Shown here piece after piece: positions 1-9,200 of a DNA stretch of 64,000 bases (the first letter of the stretch is position 1; every line of letters starts with the position of its first letter). The notes below the pieces were generated by a model, which searched no databases, had not been told where the DNA came from, and saw only the letters and a program-made list of their open reading frames with translations. The DNA lies in NCBI GenBank assembly GCA_013214945.1, contig JABSRT010000002.1, positions 1 to 64,000 on the forward strand. The letters run 5' to 3'. Source of the DNA: Gammaproteobacteria bacterium. Its GTDB lineage: Bacteria > Pseudomonadota > Gammaproteobacteria > Enterobacterales > Psychrobiaceae. The position numbers were made by a program, and so were the translations under genes.

Positions 1-89
1 CAATTAATTGTGAAATAGTTTGAGTCATATACGCTCCCTTTACATAAGCCGCATTAGATCACAAAATTAACGGAATTGGTATTAGATAG

Positions 90-119
90 AGCCGCTGCAT
101 TAATTTTCAGCGGCTTTTT
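90..119 (+). terminator. Intrinsic terminator 1
   Basis: An 8-bp perfect stem, AGCCGCTG with CAGCGGCT, encloses an AT-rich loop and is followed by TTTTTC. It probably ends a transcript from left of the window. Confidence 0.8.
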
Positions 120-243
120 CGCGTCTGCAATATAATAATATTATCAACTCCATGGACGTTCGCCGCTGACGAAGTCAGTGCTAGAGTAGAGTCGAAGTCA
201 CGGAAAGAGCGACTTAGCCATTGTTAGACGCCTATTTAGAATA

Positions 244-273
244 AAGCCTCAGTCGAAAAACTGGGGCTTTTTT
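244..273 (+). terminator. Intrinsic terminator 2 (end of unit A)
   Basis: The stem GCCTCAG/CTGGGGC (one G-T pair) has the loop TCGAAAAA and is followed by six T. Confidence 0.8.
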
Positions 274-427
274 CGTTTGTGCGCTAAAAATATAATAAGC
301 TCAGGATCGTCGTTGCTAGCGGAGTACAAAAGACAAGATTAATCGTCAACGACGTAGTCGTTACGAGAGCAAGCTTGCAGCCACGCAAAGAACGACTTAG
401 CCATTGCCAATCACCTATTTAGGATAG

Positions 428-456
428 CGCCCCTGCAGAAATGCTGGGGCGTTTTT
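428..456 (+). terminator. Intrinsic terminator 3 (end of unit B)
   Basis: The stem CGCCCCTGC/GCTGGGGCG (one mismatch) is followed by TTTTTC. It has the same layout as terminator 2. Confidence 0.8.
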
Positions 457-653
457 CGTATGTGCGATAAAAGTTTCCTCGTCACAGAATGGTAACCGTC
501 AACCTTTTCTCAATATTTTTAAAGCGCAACTTGCCTAAGGATCGTTATGTACTAGACTCAACTAAGGTTACGGTTCTTAATTTTAAAATATCAAGATAAG
601 AAAATAACTGCTGTTGTACGTTAATTATTGGAAGCATGTAAAAGGATTTAATA

Positions 654-1742
654 ATGTCTCGTTCGTTTTCTTTATATCTCGATATTATTCGGTTCTTGGC
701 TGCGTTACTTGTCTTTTTGTATCACTCTAATCAAGATTTTCAGTTGTCGAATCCCCTCTTTCATATGGGGCATGAAGCTGTTGTGATATTTTTTGTTATG
801 TCAGGTTTTATCATTGCATTTTGTCGTGATGTTAAAGAAAAACATATCTCAGAATTTATAGTAAATAGGGCATCAAGAATTTATTCAGTGGTATTGCCTG
901 CAATCATACTGACATTGGCTGCAGACTTATTGGGTAATCAAATTGCCCCTGAGTTATATGGCGATCATTATGACTTAATCGCGGTTCGCATATTATCTAG
1001 CTTAGCCTTTACCAATGAACTCTGGGTCGTCTCGATCCAATCGTTGAGCAATGTACCATACTGGTCGATAAATTATGAGGTTTGGTATTACGTTATGTTT
1101 GCGGTAGTTTTTTATTCGCGCTCATGGGGCGTAGCAATGCTAGTCTGCATCTTGTTTGTGGTTGGGCCTAAAATTGCGATGTTAGCACCTTGTTGGTGGA
1201 TTGGGGTTTGGCTGTATCGAAAGAACCCTCTTGGTAATTGTTCACTAACATTAAACTCCATTATTTTTATCTGTTCTGTTTTGGCTTTTAGTTTATTTAT
1301 TAGTTATGGAATTTCTAGTGTTGGCTGGAATATGTTTGAAAGTTGGCTACCGCCCGAGTTGTTTCTCGAATTTGCTTTTTCGCGCAATTTTTTAAGTGAT
1401 TATTTATTAACGATGATTATTGTTGCTAATTTCGCATCAGCTAGAATTTTGTTTGCTAGTTTTGAGATTACTGAAAATAAAATCACCAGATTAATTAGGC
1501 ATTTGGCTAACTTCACATTCACGCTGTATTTATTGCACCAACCCTTGATTGAATTATTTACCGCAGTTTTATCTAAGTTTGAATTAAGCGCAGCAGTTAA
1601 TCACAGCATTACTGTTATTGGTATATTTATATTAATACTCTTTATTGGTCATCCGATAGAAAACAGCAAAAAGTTCTACCGTAACTATTTTAATAATTTA
1701 TTGCTAAAGCTGCCAATTTTTAATCGAGGTGAGCTGTCATGA
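654..1742 (+). CDS. Acyltransferase family 3 membrane protein (OafA-like)
   Basis: This is an integral membrane O-acyltransferase of the acyltransferase-3 family (362 aa), expected to transfer an acyl group to a sugar or other surface molecule. The N-terminus has the family pattern LDIIRFLAALLVFLYHS, with the conserved Arg and the catalytic-type His in the first membrane helix. GHEAVVIFFVMSGF at about residues 39-52 is the second hallmark. About ten hydrophobic segments follow, with a late FTLYLLHQP motif near residue 290. The start at 654 has a good ribosome site (AAAGGA). The stop overlaps the next start as ATGA, so it is co-translated with the deacetylase-like gene. The DNA is AT-rich compared with the metabolic genes to the right. 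The substrate is unknown. Confidence 0.85.
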   Translation: MSRSFSLYLDIIRFLAALLVFLYHSNQDFQLSNPLFHMGHEAVVIFFVMSGFIIAFCRDVKEKHISEFIVNRASRIYSVVLPAIILTLAADLLGNQIAPELYGDHYDLIAVRILSSLAFTNELWVVSIQSLSNVPYWSINYEVWYYVMFAVVFYSRSWGVAMLVCILFVVGPKIAMLAPCWWIGVWLYRKNPLGNCSLTLNSIIFICSVLAFSLFISYGISSVGWNMFESWLPPELFLEFAFSRNFLSDYLLTMIIVANFASARILFASFEITENKITRLIRHLANFTFTLYLLHQPLIELFTAVLSKFELSAAVNHSITVIGIFILILFIGHPIENSKKFYRNYFNNLLLKLPIFNRGELS

Positions 1743-2737
1743 ATAAAACCAAAGTATTTATTACGATAGATGTTGAAGCGTCGATCGCTGGTTGTTTTAG
1801 TGACCCGTCAAGATATAAACCATTACTAACACAGCCCGTTTATGGCTATAAAAATAGTGAGAGCCATGGTTTGGGTTTTATCCTGGCAACGTTAGCCAAA
1901 CATCAACTAAAGGCTACGTTTTTCACTGAGTCGTTGCAAAGCCGTTACTTTGGCTACGATTCTATGAGCGACGTGGTTGAAAAAATACAATCCTACCAGC
2001 AGGATATCCAACTGCATGTACATCCGTGTTGGACTAATTTTGATAATGGTACTGTTGTTTCAACAAAGTACAACGACCACTCGAGCGGAAGGTCGGCACA
2101 CGAAATGAACGATATTTTTGCAGAAGCGATTGAGCGGTTTATTAAGCTAGGTGCTGATAGGCCGGTAGCAGTTAGAACGGGCAGTTTCTCATGTGATATT
2201 GAAACCTTTAAATCATTAGCGAAACTCAAAATACCGTTATCTTCAAATGTTGCTATGGGAATTTCGCCACCGGCATCGGTTAAGCTGCAAAACTACCATG
2301 GCTTTCATGAGATAGAAGGTGTGATTGATCTGCCATTGACCACTTTTAACTCTTATTCGGTTCGCGGTAAACCGGTGCCTCGTAGTATGGCCGTTACAGC
2401 CTGTTCTGCCAAAGAAATCATAACAATCTTAAATCAGGCTCATCAGCAGCAATTAGATAGCGTGTGCATCTTAACTCATCCGTTTGAATTTTTTAAAATC
2501 AGCAATTTTCAGTATCATAATATTTGCAGCAATAAATTAACCCAGCAACGTTTTAAAACAATCTGTCAATTTTTGGCGAATAACACAGAGCGCTTTGTCA
2601 CCACTGATTTCAAGCAGTTAGCGAATTCTAAAATTAATGTCACGCAACACCCAGTATCGTTACAGGGCAGTTACCCACAAGCATTAACTCGGGCTGGGGC
2701 AAATTTTTGCTACGACAGCCTAAAAACTGTTATTTAA
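1739..2737 (+). CDS. Polysaccharide deacetylase-like protein (WalW type)
   Basis: This 332-aa protein looks like a carbohydrate esterase 4 / NodB-fold enzyme of the WalW type. It opens with FITIDVEAS, where DVE takes the place of the usual metal-binding Asp pair. It has a later QLHVHPCW motif near residue 95, matching the H-x-H metal site of deacetylases, and a THPFEFF segment near residue 248 that could supply the late catalytic His. No signal peptide is seen, so it probably acts in the cytoplasm. It overlaps the acyltransferase by ATGA and abuts the ATP-grasp gene, with ribosome site GAGGTGA. Deacetylation of an amide-bearing sugar is the family expectation. The actual substrate is not known. 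Confidence 0.75.
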   Translation: MNKTKVFITIDVEASIAGCFSDPSRYKPLLTQPVYGYKNSESHGLGFILATLAKHQLKATFFTESLQSRYFGYDSMSDVVEKIQSYQQDIQLHVHPCWTNFDNGTVVSTKYNDHSSGRSAHEMNDIFAEAIERFIKLGADRPVAVRTGSFSCDIETFKSLAKLKIPLSSNVAMGISPPASVKLQNYHGFHEIEGVIDLPLTTFNSYSVRGKPVPRSMAVTACSAKEIITILNQAHQQQLDSVCILTHPFEFFKISNFQYHNICSNKLTQQRFKTICQFLANNTERFVTTDFKQLANSKINVTQHPVSLQGSYPQALTRAGANFCYDSLKTVI

Positions 2738-3952
2738 ATGGAGTCATCATTGAAGTCAATTATAGTGCTAAGTGTAAATACACCGATTGGTTTAACTATC
2801 TTGAGAGATTTGGCTGAGCACGGTTACCGAACCATTGGTATCGGTGCCAATGGTTGCATTGGGCATGCTTCAAAGCATTGTCACCAAAGTGAGATTAGAG
2901 CATCAACCAAGGAGTTACTAATAGAGCAATTAGTATCACTATCTGAAACATACCCACTGTCTTGCTTAATTGCAATTAGCGAGTCAGACATTGCGCTATT
3001 AAATGAGAGCCGGGCTACGCTTGAGCCTAAATTAAAGCTGTTGATCCCACAATCACGCCAAATGGACATTGTGTTAGATAAAGCGTCGACGATAACCTAC
3101 GCTAAAAGCGTAGGTATCGATTGTCCTAAAACATGGCTGATAAAAGAGCTAAATGAGCTTGATGATATTGCAGCGGAACTAACCTTCCCATTGGTATTAA
3201 AGTGGGCTAATCCGTTACAAGTTCAGACTAAGCTGCAACAACAAGGTTTAACTCTTCATAAATTATTGTATGCGCTTAACTATCAACAGCTGTTCGAATT
3301 GCTTGCGCCCTATCAGAGCATCGGGTGCTTCCCTCTGATCCAGGCCTATTGTCATGGCGTTGGGCTTGGCCAGTTCTTTTTATGTAAAGATGGTGAGGTT
3401 CATCTTGAGTTTCAGCATATTAGAGAACATGAATGGCCGCCTGAAGGTGGCACATCAACGCGGTGCCGTTCGGTAGAGCTATCGCAGCATCAAGCTTGCC
3501 TTGAGCAATCAAAAGCATTATTAAAGAAAATTAATTGGCAAGGAGTTGCAATGGTTGAGTATCGATTTTGTGCTAAGCGCCAACAATATATTTTGATGGA
3601 AATTAACGGCCGATTTTGGGGAAGTTTAGCGCTGTCATATTACAGCGGTGTTGGTTTTGCGTCTGGCTTAGTTAAATTGTTTGGTGATAATAAATCGGTG
3701 CAACAAACTAACTATCGATTAGTGAGCGCGATATACATGATCCCTGAAGTAAAAAGACTGCTGCGAATTTCATTTCAGAAAAAAGCAATTAACGACCCCG
3801 TTTTTAAATCTTCGGCCAGCCAAAGTTTATGGTCGCTAATAACCAGTTACTGTAGTTTTAAATGTCATTACTTTGTGTTTAACTGGCAGGATCCTCGCCC
3901 CTTCTGGCAAGATATGCGCAACGTATTACGAAAAATAGCACAAGCCAAATAG
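2738..3952 (+). CDS. ATP-grasp domain protein (carboxylate-amine ligase type)
   Basis: This is a 404-aa ATP-grasp enzyme, a family that joins a carboxylate to an amine or thiol through an acyl phosphate. Residues 1-110 form a Rossmann-like pre-ATP-grasp region (IIVLSVNTPIGLTILRDL). The ATP-binding core includes FPLVLKWANP near residue 149 and the metal and nucleotide motif ILMEINGRFWGS near residue 283. The ATG follows directly on the TAA of the deacetylase with no clear ribosome site, so expression probably depends on translational coupling. Its stop is one base from the stop of the convergent phosphatase. The product cannot be named from sequence. A small amide or modified sugar is an inference from the neighbours. 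Confidence 0.75.
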   Translation: MESSLKSIIVLSVNTPIGLTILRDLAEHGYRTIGIGANGCIGHASKHCHQSEIRASTKELLIEQLVSLSETYPLSCLIAISESDIALLNESRATLEPKLKLLIPQSRQMDIVLDKASTITYAKSVGIDCPKTWLIKELNELDDIAAELTFPLVLKWANPLQVQTKLQQQGLTLHKLLYALNYQQLFELLAPYQSIGCFPLIQAYCHGVGLGQFFLCKDGEVHLEFQHIREHEWPPEGGTSTRCRSVELSQHQACLEQSKALLKKINWQGVAMVEYRFCAKRQQYILMEINGRFWGSLALSYYSGVGFASGLVKLFGDNKSVQQTNYRLVSAIYMIPEVKRLLRISFQKKAINDPVFKSSASQSLWSLITSYCSFKCHYFVFNWQDPRPFWQDMRNVLRKIAQAK

Positions 3953-3953
3953 C

Positions 3954-4508
3954 TTAAGAAGAACGAGCATTTGCAAAGAGAGTGACGACTTGATTGACCG
4001 CTGAGTCAATACGATTAAAACAACTATTGAAATAGGCTTCGCTGTGGGTAAAGGGGTCGTAAATTAACGCGCTACTCGGAGAAGAAAATAAGCCAAGTAA
4101 GCTCACTTGAACATCGGAATGTTCTAATACTGATGTGATTTTATCGAGGTGGCGATCCTCCATTACCAAAAACAAATCCCCTGAACTGACAATAAAATCA
4201 GTTAAATCTGTGGTTAAATGCTGTGAAAGGTCAACTCCCCGTACCATAGCCACTTTAGCTGCGACCTCATTAGCTGCTTGCCCTGTTGTAGTAGCGTAAC
4301 CAAGCGAGGCAACTTTGTCTGTGTTCTGCAGGGCTAAATAATGGGCATAAGACGAACGACAAATATTGCCTTGGCAAACAAAAACCAATCGTTTGACCTT
4401 GGACCAATCTAGATCTTTTTGTGCCTGATAATAGCCTAATTTATTTTTTACGTTATCTAGATGTGAACGAATAAAACCTCGGTAGGTTCCGTAGTTATTG
4501 CTAAACAT
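3954..4508 (-). CDS. Low-molecular-weight protein tyrosine phosphatase family
   Basis: This 184-aa protein has the P-loop signature C-x5-R-S (VCQGNICRSS, about residues 44-53) and the late general-acid motif YDPFTH (about residue 150), the two catalytic elements of low-molecular-weight tyrosine phosphatases. It is longer than the usual 145-160 aa because of about 35 N-terminal residues before the catalytic core. Such enzymes often sit with exopolysaccharide genes and dephosphorylate a BY-kinase, but no kinase is present here. The start at 4508 has a strong GGAGG site. It converges on the ATP-grasp gene with one base between the stops. Arsenate reductase of the related fold is a less likely alternative. 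Confidence 0.85.
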   Translation of the reverse strand: MFSNNYGTYRGFIRSHLDNVKNKLGYYQAQKDLDWSKVKRLVFVCQGNICRSSYAHYLALQNTDKVASLGYATTTGQAANEVAAKVAMVRGVDLSQHLTTDLTDFIVSSGDLFLVMEDRHLDKITSVLEHSDVQVSLLGLFSSPSSALIYDPFTHSEAYFNSCFNRIDSAVNQVVTLFANARSS

Positions 4509-4619
4509 AATTTATACCTCCAATGTATCAATTAATAATAGCTGGGCTTTTGATAAATGCTGTGATTTGGTTGCTCAATTCCTGTTATTAAAAATTAGGT
4601 TTAAACACCAGCGAATTAT

Positions 4620-4665
4620 GATCCTTAATTCGTTAAAATAGACGAGTTAAGGATCTTTTTAATAA
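4620..4665. terminator. Hairpin with T-run after purU
   Basis: A stem of about 14 bp (GATCCTTAATTCGT with ACGAGTTAAGGATC, one wobble) is followed on the plus strand by TTTTT. It lies between purU and the phosphatase. Its best T-run is on the plus strand, so it may block antisense reading as well as end purU. Confidence 0.55.
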
Positions 4666-4692
4666 TCATTAACCCGTCTGTTGGCATTGTTA

Positions 4693-5565
4693 CTATTTAG
4701 CGAAAACTACGGTCTTTTTATCGTGGACAAATATTCGATGTTCAATGTGATAACGAACCGCGCGTGACAAAGTCAGGCATTCAATATCACGCCCAGTTGC
4801 CGCGAGATCTTTTGGATAACAACAATGATCCACGGTTTCGACGCCTTGGGTAATGATTGGCCCTTCATCAAGATCGTCACTGACGTAATGAGCGGTGGCC
4901 CCGACGAGCTTAACGCCCTTATCATACGCTTGATAATAAGGCCGTGCGCCTTTAAAGCCTGGTAATAATGAGTGATGAATATTAATCGCCCAGCCCGATA
5001 ACTTTTGACACATCTCGCTTGATAATACCTGCATGTAACGCGCTAATATCACCAAGTCAGCGCCAGATTTTTCAATGATTTCCCACGTCTGAGCTTCTTG
5101 TTGCGGTTTAGTTTCTTTGCAGATTGGCAGGTGGTGATAAGGTAAACCATGCCACGTTGCTAGCTCTTCTAGATCTGGGTGATTAGAAATGATCGCCATG
5201 ATCTCAATGTCTAGATCTCCGGTTCGATAACGATAAAGTAGATCATTGAGGCAATGATCATGTTTCGAGACCATGATCACCACTTTAGTTTTGTTGGCTT
5301 TAGCGCAGAGCTGCCAGTCCATTTCAAAAGCGGCAGCCTTGTCTTTAAATGTGGCAATAAAATTGGCACGATCAAACTGCTGTGCTTGATCTGGTCTAAA
5401 TTCTATCCGAATGAAAAAACGATCTTTGTCGGTATCATCAAATGAATGAATTTCGTTAATGTAGCAACCTTGCTGATAAAGGAAACTGGTCACAACATCG
5501 ACCGTACCTGGTTTGCTTGGACAGCTCGCGGTAATGATCTGCGTTTGTAAATTGGTGGTGGACAT
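4693..5565 (-). CDS. purU: Formyltetrahydrofolate deformylase
   Basis: PurU hydrolyses 10-formyl-THF to formate and THF. The 290-aa length matches the family. An N-terminal ACT domain (about residues 8-85, TASCPSKPGTVDVVTSFL) precedes a formyltransferase fold carrying KVVIMVSKHDHCLNDLLYR, the catalytic INIHHSLLPGF motif (about residue 194) and a C-terminal DLDEGPII. The start is set by a GGAG ribosome site. It lies last in the glyA-soxBDAG run, which fits a role in clearing C1 units from sarcosine oxidation and freeing THF; the formate can go to the Fds dehydrogenase. A terminator-like hairpin separates it from soxG, so its expression may be lower than that of the sox genes. Confidence 0.95.
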   Translation of the reverse strand: MSTTNLQTQIITASCPSKPGTVDVVTSFLYQQGCYINEIHSFDDTDKDRFFIRIEFRPDQAQQFDRANFIATFKDKAAAFEMDWQLCAKANKTKVVIMVSKHDHCLNDLLYRYRTGDLDIEIMAIISNHPDLEELATWHGLPYHHLPICKETKPQQEAQTWEIIEKSGADLVILARYMQVLSSEMCQKLSGWAINIHHSLLPGFKGARPYYQAYDKGVKLVGATAHYVSDDLDEGPIITQGVETVDHCCYPKDLAATGRDIECLTLSRAVRYHIEHRIFVHDKKTVVFAK

Positions 5566-5580
5566 ATAGTTCTCCGAAAA

Positions 5581-5606
5581 CCGCCAATCAGAAGGCTGAT
5601 TGGCGG
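5581..5606 (-). terminator. Hairpin with short T-run between soxG and purU
   Basis: A perfect 11-bp stem (CCGCCAATCAG/CTGATTGGCGG) with a 4-nt loop is followed on the minus strand by TTTT. The purU ribosome site GGAG comes just after. It may act as a partial terminator or attenuator inside the operon. Confidence 0.65.
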
Positions 5607-5648
5607 TGTTAATATGGCAGGGCTTGTTTAGCTAAGTTTAGTTTAGCT

Positions 5649-6278
5649 TTATGATTTCGCGATAGTCAGGCCATATTCTAAGCTAGCTTGCTGGATCCAT
5701 AACCAAATATAATCAGAAAAACTGCGACGGATCACCAGTTGAAACTCTAACTCACCGGTACGTTTGATAATAGCGCCAGATTGGGCGAATGTCGTGCCAA
5801 TGACCTTGCCAATTGGGAAACTAGCTAAATGCATGTCATAACCCGTCGATTTTTTCATTAGGTTAATCACATCTTTACCGGCTAAATTGACAATGGTTTG
5901 CGCGCCGCTAATATCGCTGACGGCGAAATGGCCGGTTAAGTTTGATCTTAGCTTTGCTTCAACTTCAGCTTCGGTGCCCGATGCGACAATCACTAACCAT
6001 TCATCTGGCGCTAGCCACAGAATTTGGGTCTCGCCGCTACTAGCGCTTTCGCACGGGTTTACTGGCAAAGCCAATCCCAGTGTTTGCTCTATGCCTGCGA
6101 CAAAAGCAGGATCTTGAGCATTGCCACGTAAATTTAGGTGACCTAATAATTTGATCTCTTTAAGGATCACTCCACCGTTGCTGGTGTAGGCGGCTAGATT
6201 TTCGAGGTCGCCATGGTGCAATGGTGACTGTGCTAAGCTCGGATCATTGATGACATCACTAATAATGGAATTAGACAT
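5649..6278 (-). CDS. soxG: Sarcosine oxidase gamma subunit
   Basis: This is the smallest folate-fold-like subunit of heterotetrameric sarcosine oxidase. With the start chosen at 6278 the protein is 209 aa (MSNSIISDVINDP...). An AAGGAG site sits 9 bases before this ATG, and it overlaps the end of soxA by 8 bases as expected in sox operons. A longer reading from 6344 would lack such a site and would run deep into soxA. The family motif region ETQILWLAPDEWLVI (about residues 80-94) and the C-terminal FQLVIRRSFSDYIWLWI are present. It acts in the cytoplasm with SoxA, SoxB and SoxD. Confidence 0.93.
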   Translation of the reverse strand: MSNSIISDVINDPSLAQSPLHHGDLENLAAYTSNGGVILKEIKLLGHLNLRGNAQDPAFVAGIEQTLGLALPVNPCESASSGETQILWLAPDEWLVIVASGTEAEVEAKLRSNLTGHFAVSDISGAQTIVNLAGKDVINLMKKSTGYDMHLASFPIGKVIGTTFAQSGAIIKRTGELEFQLVIRRSFSDYIWLWIQQASLEYGLTIAKS

Positions 6279-9200
6279 TTTGACGATCTCCTTTTGGATC
6301 ATAAAACACCGGGCTGCAAATCTCGGCCTCAGCAGTAGTGCCATCGGCTAGCGGTAAATAAACCGTTTGACCTTGGCGGTTAATGCCGCCTTTCACTACT
6401 GCTAATGCGATTGAATAACCCAAGCAAGCACTGTAATAACTAGAGTTGACATGGCCAACCATAGTCATTGGGATCGGTTGATCCTTTTCGAATACGATTT
6501 GCGATCCTTCTGGCAATACAAATTTAGGATCTTTCGATTTTAAGCCAACCATTTGTTTGCGATCATCTCGCTGATTATCGAAACGGGTCCATGATCGTTT
6601 ACCAATATAGCTAAACTCTTTCTTTTTACCAACGACCCAGTTCATGTCTAAATCTTGCGGTGTGACCGAGCCATCAGTATCTTGACCGACAATGATAAAG
6701 CCTTTTTCTGCACGTAAAATATGCATGGTTTCAGTGCCGTACGGGGTAATGTTAAATTCTTTACCTGCATCCATCACTGCTTGCCACGTGTGCATGCCAA
6801 AGTTAGCCTGAACGTTAATTTCAAACGAGAGCTCACCGGTAAATGAAATCCGGAAGATCCGCGCTTTAACCCCTGCGACAGTTGCATTGATCCAATCCAT
6901 ATATTTAAAGGCGTCGTTGCTAACGTCTTGCTGACAAATTTTCTCTAAAACCTTGCGGCTGTTCGGGCCCGAGATGGTCATGGTCGACCATTGGTCTGTC
7001 ACGGTTGAAAAGTACACTTCAAGTTCTGGCCATTCGGTTTGATGCCATAACTCTAACCACTGCAATACGCCTGCTGCGCCGCCAGTGGTGGTAGTCATGA
7101 TAAAACGGTTATCATCAAGACAAGCGGTTACCCCGTCATCAAACACCATGCCGTCTTCTTTACACATCACGCCATAACGACATTTACCAACGGCAAGTTT
7201 GCTCCACGGATTGGTATAAACCCGGTTAAGGAATTCACGGGCATCTTTACCTTGGATATCAATTTTACCCAAGGTTGACGCATCTAAAATACCGACACTG
7301 TTACGGGTGGCTACACACTCACGCTCTAATGCTTGTTGCATGCTTTCGCCTACATGTGGGAAATACCACGGGCGTTTCCATTGGCCAACGTCTTCGAACT
7401 CTGCGCCATTGTCTAAATGCCATTGATGCATTGCGCTAAAGCGCGCCGGATCAAACAAGTGCTTAACATCTGCACCAGCAAGGGCGCCAAAGGTCGTTGG
7501 TGTGTACATTGGACGGAAAATGGTGGTGCCGGTTTCTGGAATCGTTTTGCCCAAAGATTTAGCGGTAATGGCCATGCCGTTAATGTTGCCAAGCTTGCCT
7601 TGGTCAGTACCAAAACCTAATGCGGTATAACGCTTAACGTGCTCAATCGACTCAAAACCTTCACGGTTAGCCAGTTCAATGCCAGCAGCGGTGACATCAT
7701 TTTGATAATCAACAAACTGCTTGGGCGCACGGCTGGTCGGTTTGGTGTGCGGAATATGGAATAGCGCCATTGCTGCAGACTCAACCGGATCTTGGGTTTG
7801 TGGCAAGGTGCCGCTGTAATGGCCGTTGCCAAAACTTGCTTTTTGGGCGGCAGTTGCCCCGGTAGAAAAGCCTGTTGCAAGTACTTTAGCCAGCGCATAA
7901 TCGCCGACCAAACCACCGCAAACGTGCTGTTTTTGCACTGTTTCGCCAGGCACAAAGCCGTTAACATCATCGCGCCATACCGGGCGACTGCCAGTATGTG
8001 ATGACAAGTGAATCACTGGGCTCCAACCACCTGAGCTAGCGACGGTATCACATTTAAGTAATGCAACTGGGCCAGTGACTTGGTCACCTTGAGTGTTGAG
8101 CCTGGCAATGTCGACTCCACTGACGCGCTTGCTGCCTTTAACTTCGATAATGCCATGACCAAACTTAATGGTGATGCCACGATCTATTGCTTGTTTGACT
8201 AAATCGCCGTCAGCGCTGCTACGTGTGTCGATAATCGCAACCACTTTACGGCCGGTATCATGCCAATCAATCGCCGTTTTGTAGGCGTTATCGTTAGTAG
8301 TCATTAACACTAATTCAGTGCCTGGTACTACCGAGTAACGGTTAATGTAGGTTGAAACAGCATTGGCTAACATACAGCCCGGCACATCATTATTGCCAAA
8401 GACTAATGGTCGCTCGTGCGAACCAGTCGCTAAAATTACTTGCTTAGCACGTACTTTATGAACGCGTTGACGGGTGCCAGCAACGTGCTCACCAAGGTGA
8501 TCGGTGCGGCGTTCGTTAATGCCTAAATAGTTATGATCGTAATAACCAAACACCGTACTGCGCGGCAATAACATCACGTTGTCTAAACTGGCTAATTCAC
8601 TGACGACTTCGTTAACCCACTGGGTCGGCACTTGTTCGCCAATAGCTTGTTTTGAGCATAATAAGTGGCCCCCGAACTCGTTTTGTTCGTCACTGATAAT
8701 GACACGGGCGCCAGTACGGGCTGCTGCTAAGGCTGCCGCAAGACCTGCTGGGCCGCCGCCAACAATCATGACATCACAGTGGTGATGCATTTTGTCGTAT
8801 GTGTCAGGATCTGGTTGTTGCGGGCTGCAGCCCAAACCAGCGCCTTTACGGATTAATTTTTCGTAAGACATCCACAGTGATTGCGGATACATAAAGGTTT
8901 TGTAGTAAAAACCCGGTGGCATCACGGCACCGCCAACTTTGCCAATCGCCGACATCATGTCGAAATCTACATTGGGCCAGCCATTGGTTGAAGTCGCGGT
9001 TAGGCCTTGATACAACTCGGTTTGGGTTGCGCGTGGATTTGGCACTGTCGTTGCCTGGTTAGAACCAACCTGAAAAATAGCATTAGGCTCTTGCGCATCA
9101 GCACTGATGATGCCACGTGGGCGGCTGTATTTAAAACTACGGCCGATAACATCAACGCCATTGGCTAACAGGGCTGAAGCGACGGTGTCGCCTTCAAAAC

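Larger units (their letters stand above)
121..470 (+). repeat. Two tandem diverged units of about 165 bp, each with a terminator
   Basis: Unit A (about 121-289) and unit B (about 290-470) share, in the same order, AATATAATAA, a GACGNAGTC block, CACGNAAAGANCGACTTAGCCATTG, CCTATTTAG and a G/C-rich terminator followed by TTTTTCGT. The order and spacing are kept although the sequence has diverged, so this looks like an old tandem duplication. Tandem small RNA genes are one reading and diverged 5S rRNA 3' ends are another. Neither is proved from sequence alone. Confidence 0.5.
1..653. other. Noncoding left edge with serial terminators and repeat units
   Basis: No supportable gene is seen here. 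The stretch holds three Rho-independent terminators in series (90-119, 244-273, 428-456). The second and third each close a related unit of about 165 bp (roughly 121-289 and 290-470) sharing an ATATAATAA start, a GACGNAGTC block, the block CGACTTAGCCATTG and CCTATTTAG. From about 480 to 640 the DNA is AT-rich and is the likely promoter region of the first gene, with a ribosome site AAAGGA just before the ATG at 654. The gene that the first terminator serves lies left of the window. Confidence 0.7.
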
